Source: an uncultured Bacteriovoracaceae bacterium (GTDB taxonomy: Bacteria; Bdellovibrionota; Bacteriovoracia; Bacteriovoracales; Bacteriovoracaceae). From it: 9,913 nucleotides of DNA. Of this stretch, positions 6,897 through 9,913 are shown piece by piece. Location: contig CALFYV010000311.1 of NCBI GenBank assembly GCA_937952395.1, positions 1 through 9,913 of the forward strand, written 5' to 3'. The position numbers and the translations under genes are program-made. The notes under the pieces were generated by a model. That model made no database searches and was not told where the DNA came from. It saw only the letters and a list, made by a program, of their open reading frames with translations. Each line of letters opens with the position of its first letter. The first letter of the stretch is position 1.

Positions 6897-6904
6897 CTAG
6901 AGAA

Positions 6905-7405
6905 TTATTTGGTCTTAACTTTGTTCCAAGGTTTTATCTGCCAAAGCGACTTCACCGTTGCAATATGATTATTTTTTACATCATAGATTTCAGAAACTAA
7001 CTGCTTTTGAATTTTTTCGCTTGTTAGAAGGTCATTTTTCATCATGTTAACATCTTCAGGACTAATTTGAGAGCTTCCAACAAGCCCCATTCTGCCTTGA
7101 AAATGATATTCAATTTCCAGATTAGACATTATAAAGCGGTACTCCTTCGGTCCAAGATTTCGAAGCAACAAGACTCCTGAGCAAATTTCACCCAAGGCAG
7201 CGATGACACAAGCATGCATTCCACCCAAATGATTTTTATTCTTTCTTATATAGGGAAGCTTACCTTTAATTTTTTCACTTGAAAGTTCAAGAAACCTAAA
7301 GCCATGAGGGGCATTAAAAGGAACAATCTGATTAAAAAGGTAGGAAAAGATTAAAGTCTTAAGTCTGCATGGTTTGTTAAAAAAATAGTCTAAGCTTTTT
7401 TGCAT
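6905..7405 (-). CDS. DUF4442-type hotdog-fold protein (thioesterase-like)
   Basis: This is a 166-residue cytoplasmic protein resembling DUF4442 and PaaI-like hotdog-fold acyl-CoA thioesterases. The mark is NHLGGMHACVIAALGEICSG (58-77), the N-H-x-G-x-x-H...E segment in which this superfamily places its active-site and substrate-contact residues. SNLEIEYHFQGRMGLVGSS (94-112) fits the following central strands and SEIYDVKNNHIATVKSLWQI the last two. There is no signal peptide or membrane segment. Thioesterase activity is inferred from fold, since many DUF4442 proteins have not been assayed. ATG is preceded by only a weak GG-containing ribosome site. A TATAAT box lies 24 bases upstream. The gap to asnB downstream is 80 bases without a clear terminator, so read-through into asnB is possible. 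Confidence 0.75.
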   Translation of the reverse strand: MQKSLDYFFNKPCRLKTLIFSYLFNQIVPFNAPHGFRFLELSSEKIKGKLPYIRKNKNHLGGMHACVIAALGEICSGVLLLRNLGPKEYRFIMSNLEIEYHFQGRMGLVGSSQISPEDVNMMKNDLLTSEKIQKQLVSEIYDVKNNHIATVKSLWQIKPWNKVKTK

Positions 7406-7428
7406 AAAAATATTTAGCCATATTCTAT

Positions 7429-7434
7429 ATTATA
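7429..7434 (-). promoter_or_regulatory. -10 box of the DUF4442-type gene
   Basis: Reverse-strand TATAAT (7434-7429) matches the sigma70 -10 consensus exactly and would start transcription near 7422, about 17 bases before the ATG. The best -35 candidate, TTCTGT at 16 bases, is poor. The box sits in the 107-base gap between two divergently transcribed genes (this one and tRNA-Arg). Confidence 0.4.
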
Positions 7435-7472
7435 AGTCACTGAATTTATTACAGAAGCGTATTCGAGAATGA

Positions 7473-7501
7473 TTGCAAAAGCTCAATGTTTATTATATGA
7501 A
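7473..7501 (+). promoter_or_regulatory. Possible promoter of tRNA-Arg
   Basis: TTGCAA (7473-7478, 4 of 6), a 17-base spacer and TATGAA (7496-7501, 4 of 6) would start transcription near 7508, just before the tRNA at 7513. TATTAT at 7491 is a competing -10 box. The position is right but the match is weak. Confidence 0.3.
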
Positions 7502-7512
7502 TTCACTTCAGT

Positions 7513-7589
7513 GCACCCGTAGCTTAGCTGGATAGAGCGCCACACTACGGATGTGGAGGTCAGGAGTTCGAATCTCTTCGGGTGCGCCA
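7513..7589 (+). tRNA. tRNA-Arg (anticodon ACG)
   Basis: The full cloverleaf can be folded by eye. Acceptor arms are GCACCCG (7513-7519) and CGGGTGC (7579-7585). The D arm is GCTT/GAGC. The anticodon stem CCACA/TGTGG encloses the loop CTACGGA with anticodon ACG at 7547-7549. The T arm AGGAG/CTCTT encloses TTCGAAT. The discriminator is G and CCA is encoded (7587-7589). A34 of this tRNA is the substrate of TadA, which makes inosine so that CGU, CGC and CGA can be read; tadA lies about 0.8 kb downstream. A run of seven T (7613-7619) follows without a convincing hairpin, so read-through into the next gene is possible. Confidence 0.97.
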
Positions 7590-7635
7590 TTTTATAAGTC
7601 TCGTCTCACACCTTTTTTTATCATAAACTTAAATT

Positions 7636-8373
7636 ATGACAACGTTGTTTCCTCAATTCAAGTTTACAAAAGAATACGATAAAGCTGTTACTCTTCAATA
7701 TCTGCATATGTTCTTTTGTTTTTTTGCACTTTTTATGCGCTATATTCAGGGATTTGATAGCTTTGGGTTTTTAGACATTTTTGTCGTCTTATCTTTAGCG
7801 TTTATTTACCGGTTTATGTTTCAATCACTCAAAGAACTTTATTATACATTTTGGACTCTATTATTGATTATGCTGATGTATTTTTCTCTTCACGCCTATC
7901 AATTCTCTAATATCTCTGAAGCTTACTTTTTAGTTTACACTATCGCCGCTGGAGTTGTTCTTATTCAAGCTTATATTATGTCTTCTCCACTTTTTTATCC
8001 TCGGCTTCAATGGTGGGTTTATGATTTTAGGATCAGAGATGATATTAAAATTTATGTTACGACTCAAACCACAGAAGTTCCCGCTAGACTTACCGATCTA
8101 AGACGAGAAGCTGGTTGTGTGGTTATTTTTGATGAATATCCCATTGGTGATATTTTTCACATAAAAACTAGATTTTTAGATGAGATGATAGAATTTAAAA
8201 CAGAAATTTTCAGTAAGCGCGAACCTTGTCCGGGCTTGGGAATTTCTTATGGGGTTAAATTTCTCTTTGATTCAGATGAAGAAAAGAGACTTTATCACCG
8301 CTTTCGTCGCTACTGGAAAGTCAAAAGTCGCGGCAGGATAAGACGTAAGTTTCAAAATGAGGATAAAGAATGA
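7636..8373 (+). CDS. Four-helix membrane protein, possible degenerate PilZ domain
   Basis: I do not recognise a named family for this 245-residue protein. Four hydrophobic segments can be seen at about 19-37, 45-63, 71-88 and 96-117. A soluble, mostly beta-looking domain follows (about 124-228), then a basic tail (KSRGRIRRKF). The soluble part, with RIRDDIKIYV, PARLTDLRREAGCVVIF, ISYGVKFLF and a final helix RLYHRFRRYW, has the strand order and closing helix of a PilZ domain. The c-di-GMP motifs are eroded: TDLRREAG stands where D/NxSxxG is expected and RxxxR is not clear. If this is PilZ, it may have lost c-di-GMP binding. No Shine-Dalgarno sequence precedes ATG 7636, which lies 46 bases after tRNA-Arg. 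Its stop overlaps the tadA start as ATGA, so the two are probably coupled. Confidence 0.72.
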   Translation: MTTLFPQFKFTKEYDKAVTLQYLHMFFCFFALFMRYIQGFDSFGFLDIFVVLSLAFIYRFMFQSLKELYYTFWTLLLIMLMYFSLHAYQFSNISEAYFLVYTIAAGVVLIQAYIMSSPLFYPRLQWWVYDFRIRDDIKIYVTTQTTEVPARLTDLRREAGCVVIFDEYPIGDIFHIKTRFLDEMIEFKTEIFSKREPCPGLGISYGVKFLFDSDEEKRLYHRFRRYWKVKSRGRIRRKFQNEDKE

Positions 8374-8846
8374 ATCAGTATTTATGGAATATGCAAAGTG
8401 CCTTATTAGAAGCTGAAAAAGCTTACTCACAAGATGAAGTTCCAGTTGGAGCTGTTGTTGTGGATGAGGCTGGAAAAGTATTATCTATGGCCCATAATCA
8501 AAAAGAAAAAGCTCACAATCCCTGTGGTCATGCTGAAATATTAGCGATTCAAGAAGCTTGTAAAAAAGAAGAAGATTGGCGCTTAAATGGTTGTACGCTT
8601 TTTGTTACTCTTGAGCCGTGCACGATGTGCATGGGGGCCATCATTCAAGCCAGGATCAAAACGGTTATTTTTGGTGCCTATGATCAAAAGGGTGGGGCTA
8701 TTAGTTTAGGATTTAATATTCATCAAAATAATAAACTTAACCATCAAGTTCAAATCATGGGAGGAGTCAGGCATTTTGAATGTTCCAAAATTCTCTCAGA
8801 CTTTTTTCGTCTACGCAGAGGGCAATACGCTCAAACTCAGTTCTAA
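8370..8846 (+). CDS. tadA: tRNA-specific adenosine deaminase
   Basis: TadA converts A34 to inosine in tRNA-Arg(ACG), using a zinc-activated water. The 158-residue length is normal. The cytidine-deaminase-like core shows VPVGAVVVD (24-32), HAEI (54-57; His54 binds zinc, Glu56 is the proton shuttle), and EPCTMCMGA (82-90; Cys84 and Cys87 bind zinc). AYDQKGGA (103-110) follows, as in bacterial TadA. The start is ATG, overlapping the previous stop by 4 bases, with GAGG 7 bases upstream. The tRNA-Ser gene follows 58 bases after the stop. Confidence 0.96.
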   Translation: MNQYLWNMQSALLEAEKAYSQDEVPVGAVVVDEAGKVLSMAHNQKEKAHNPCGHAEILAIQEACKKEEDWRLNGCTLFVTLEPCTMCMGAIIQARIKTVIFGAYDQKGGAISLGFNIHQNNKLNHQVQIMGGVRHFECSKILSDFFRLRRGQYAQTQF

Positions 8847-8860
8847 AAATTCAGATCTAC

Positions 8861-8889
8861 TTGTCATATATTTATCCCAATGACATATT
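8861..8889 (+). promoter_or_regulatory. Possible promoter of tRNA-Ser
   Basis: TTGTCA (8861-8866, 5 of 6), a 17-base spacer and CATATT (8884-8889, 4 of 6) predict a start near 8896, nine bases before the mature tRNA. It lies entirely in the gap after tadA, so tRNA-Ser need not depend on the upstream operon. Confidence 0.45.
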
Positions 8890-8904
8890 GGCCTCTTAAG
8901 AGCC

Positions 8905-8992
8905 GGAGAATTGACCGAGTGGCTGAAGGTGTACGCTTGGAAAGCGTATGTAGGGAAACCTACCGGGGGTTCGAATCCCCCATTCTCCGCCA
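8905..8992 (+). tRNA. tRNA-Ser (anticodon GGA)
   Basis: The acceptor arms are GGAGAAT (8905-8911) and ATTCTCC (8982-8988). The anticodon stem TACGC/GCGTA encloses TTGGAAA, with anticodon GGA at 8939-8941, reading UCC and UCU. The long class II variable arm GTAGG-GAAA-CCTAC (8950-8963) is diagnostic with the anticodon for serine. The T arm is GGGGG/CCCCC with TTCGAAT. Discriminator G and encoded CCA (8990-8992) follow. The reverse strand has an open frame through it, which is not a gene. Confidence 0.97.
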
Positions 8993-8994
8993 TT

Positions 8995-9017
8995 TTAAAA
9001 TTGCTTAATAATTTTAA
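8995..9017 (+). repeat. AT-only inverted repeat between tRNA-Ser and the GNAT gene
   Basis: TTAAAATT (8995-9002) and AATTTTAA (9010-9017) form a perfect 8-bp inverted repeat with a 7-base loop, starting 3 bases after the tRNA CCA. The stem has no G or C, so as RNA it would be weak. It may be a poor terminator, a processing feature or chance. Confidence 0.4.
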
Positions 9018-9034
9018 TTATTTTAAATTTTGTT

Positions 9035-9532
9035 ATGGAAATTATTTATGCATCTCAATCATTATTTAAAAGTTTCCACAAAGCCCTAGACCAAGTAGCA
9101 AAAGAACAGGTTTACATAGAAATGATTGAAGCTAAGCCATTTGCAGAAGTGGAGCAATTTCAACAAAAACTAATAAATAACAATTGGCCCGCGTATTACG
9201 CAGTTTCTGATGGTAGAGTTGTGGGTTGGGCAGACATTACCCCAGCGAGCAGTCCAAGACAGGCTCATCGTGGTTTTTTGGGAATGGGTGTTATAAAAGA
9301 TGTTCGAGGACAGAGAATTGGTAGCCAATTAATTAAAAGAGCTCTAGAGCACTCCAAGGATCACGGATTAGAAAAAGTAGAACTGTCTGTTTATACTGAA
9401 AATTTAAATGCTATTAATCTCTATCGAAAATTCGGCTTCAGCGAGATTGGTGTTATAAAGCATTATAGAAAATTGAAAGATAGATATTTTGATTCGCTTG
9501 AAATGGAATTGTTTTTTGACAAGCCTAGTTAG
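9035..9532 (+). CDS. GNAT-family N-acetyltransferase (YhhY/AaaT-like)
   Basis: This 165-residue cytoplasmic acetyl-CoA-dependent acetyltransferase has the GNAT core in order: YYAVSDGRVVGWADI (54-68), LGMGVIKDVRGQRIGSQLI (82-100) with the acetyl-CoA pyrophosphate loop RGQRIG, LEKVELSVYTENLNAINLYRKFGF (112-135), and YFDSLEMEL at the end. The combination LGMGV...LSVYTEN..AI.LY.KFGF resembles the YhhY (amino-acid acetyltransferase) branch. The acceptor cannot be told from sequence. ATG 9035 gives the full domain but no Shine-Dalgarno sequence precedes it, only an AT-rich leader 42 bases from tRNA-Ser. The last codons contain the -35 box of the SRP RNA promoter. Confidence 0.88.
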   Translation: MEIIYASQSLFKSFHKALDQVAKEQVYIEMIEAKPFAEVEQFQQKLINNNWPAYYAVSDGRVVGWADITPASSPRQAHRGFLGMGVIKDVRGQRIGSQLIKRALEHSKDHGLEKVELSVYTENLNAINLYRKFGFSEIGVIKHYRKLKDRYFDSLEMELFFDKPS

Positions 9533-9544
9533 TCACATTAATAT
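9516..9544 (+). promoter_or_regulatory. Promoter of the SRP RNA gene
   Basis: TTGACA (9516-9521, exact -35 consensus), 17 bases, then TAATAT (9539-9544, 4 of 6) place the transcription start at about 9551-9552. That is exactly where the SRP RNA closing helix begins. The -35 box lies within the coding end of the acetyltransferase gene. Confidence 0.7.
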
Positions 9545-9551
9545 CACGCCA

Positions 9552-9648
9552 GGCGATTCGACTTAGCAATTAGGTGGTTATGAATCCCGCCAGGTCCGGA
9601 AGGAAGCAACGGTAGTTAATTTATCTTTTGTGCTCTGCTTGAATCGCC
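9552..9648 (+). ncRNA. ffs: Signal recognition particle RNA (4.5S, short bacterial type)
   Basis: This RNA binds Ffh to form the SRP, which directs nascent inner-membrane proteins to the membrane. The conserved domain IV, CCAGGTCCGGAAGGAAGCA (about 9590-9608), has the GGAA tetraloop and the Ffh-binding asymmetric loop. The ends GGCGATTC (9552-9559) and GAATCGCC (9641-9648) pair as a perfect 8-bp closing helix, and AGCA/TGCT can extend it inside. A length of about 97 bases fits the short SRP RNA without an Alu domain. Only a weak, bulged stem (GCTATTAAATAAGC) and five T follow at 9649-9666, so the exact 3' end is uncertain. Its position just before dnaX is common in bacteria. Confidence 0.95.
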
Positions 9649-9683
9649 GCTATTAAATAAGCTTTTTCTAGTCTTCCCGCGAA

Positions 9684-9712
9684 TTGACATTGCCTATAGT
9701 GACCCATATAAA
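9684..9712 (+). promoter_or_regulatory. Promoter of dnaX
   Basis: TTGACA (9684-9689, exact) and TATAAA (9707-9712, 5 of 6) are separated by the optimal 17 bases, the best sigma70-type promoter in the window. Transcription would begin near 9719, about 30 bases before the dnaX ATG, so dnaX has its own promoter downstream of the SRP RNA. Confidence 0.72.
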
Positions 9713-9748
9713 TGGCCAGCATTAAAGTATCAAGGATTTTGAGGGTTT

Positions 9749-9913
9749 ATGAGTTATCAGGTTCTAGCAAGAAAGTGGAGACCTCAGTTATTTCAAGAGG
9801 TTGTGGGCCAACAGGCTATTGTGAAAACCTTGCAAAATGCCTTAAAAACTCAAAAAATTGCTCATTCTTACTTATTTGCAGGTACTCGAGGCGTGGGAAA
9901 GACAACCGTCGCC
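9749..9913 (+). CDS. dnaX: DNA polymerase III gamma/tau subunit, 3'-truncated
   Basis: The first 55 residues of DnaX, the clamp-loader ATPase that loads the beta sliding clamp at the replication fork, are present; the rest lies beyond the window. SYQVLARKWRPQLFQEVVGQ (2-21) is the near-invariant DnaX N-terminus. IAHSYLFAGTRGVGKTT (37-53) contains the Walker A motif GTRGVGKT (45-52). The start is ATG. GAGGG lies only 3 bases upstream and AAGGA 11 bases upstream, so the ribosome site is not ideally spaced, but the conserved N-terminus fixes the start. Whether a frameshift site produces gamma as well as tau cannot be seen here. Confidence 0.97.
   Translation, partial: MSYQVLARKWRPQLFQEVVGQQAIVKTLQNALKTQKIAHSYLFAGTRGVGKTTVA

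Noticed and set aside
8811..8993. Reverse-strand open frame of 60 codons
   Set aside because: It is antisense to tRNA-Ser(GGA) and the end of tadA. Its N-terminus (NGGFEPPVGFPT) is the familiar false protein translated from antisense tRNA-Ser.
1..9913. CRISPR array, insertion sequence, prophage, toxin-antitoxin or restriction system
   Set aside because: No regularly spaced repeats, transposase or integrase, phage gene, toxin-antitoxin pair or nuclease was found. The two tRNAs show no flanking 3'-end duplications that would mark an integrated element.

Overview
This AT-rich window reads as chromosomal DNA of a Gram-negative bacterium with an outer membrane. Signals for this are many secreted or lipidated envelope proteins, a predicted outer-membrane barrel, and DUF3015 and DUF4105 (Lnb_N) genes. 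The combination, with low GC and frequent ATT/TTT/AAA codons, fits a Bdellovibrionota lineage, perhaps Bacteriovoracales. That placement is inference from gene content, not from a marker-gene comparison.

Left part (1-5244), envelope and transport. The window opens inside a sodium/solute symporter. A small reverse-strand gene for a Cys-containing secreted peptide follows. It is divergent from a forward run of two tandem DUF3015 paralogues, a DUF4105 protein with a C-terminal barrel-like half, and an alpha/beta-hydrolase lipoprotein. The last two overlap by 14 bases. A perfect 13-bp terminator hairpin lies after the DUF3015 pair, and the same bases encode the signal peptide of the DUF4105 protein.

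Middle part (5241-7405), reverse strand. A glutamine-hydrolysing asparagine synthetase (asnB) ends tail to tail with the hydrolase, sharing stop-codon bases. Upstream of it lies a hotdog-fold DUF4442-type gene. The 80-base gap between them carries palindromic ATGAT/ATCAT motifs over a possible promoter.

Right part (7406-9913), forward strand, information processing. The order is tRNA-Arg(ACG), a four-helix membrane protein with a possible degenerate PilZ domain, tadA overlapping it by 4 bases, tRNA-Ser(GGA), a GNAT acetyltransferase, the SRP RNA gene (ffs), and the start of dnaX. TadA deaminates A34 of tRNA-Arg(ACG), so enzyme and substrate genes are near neighbours. The tadA - tRNA-Ser - ffs - dnaX order recalls the arrangement near the origin in Bacillus. 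Good sigma70-type promoters precede ffs and dnaX.

No CRISPR array, insertion sequence, prophage or obvious defence system is visible. No stretch over 300 bases lacks a gene. The observations most worth following up are the terminator embedded in coding sequence, the coupled DUF4105/hydrolase pair, and the membrane PilZ-like protein coupled to tadA.
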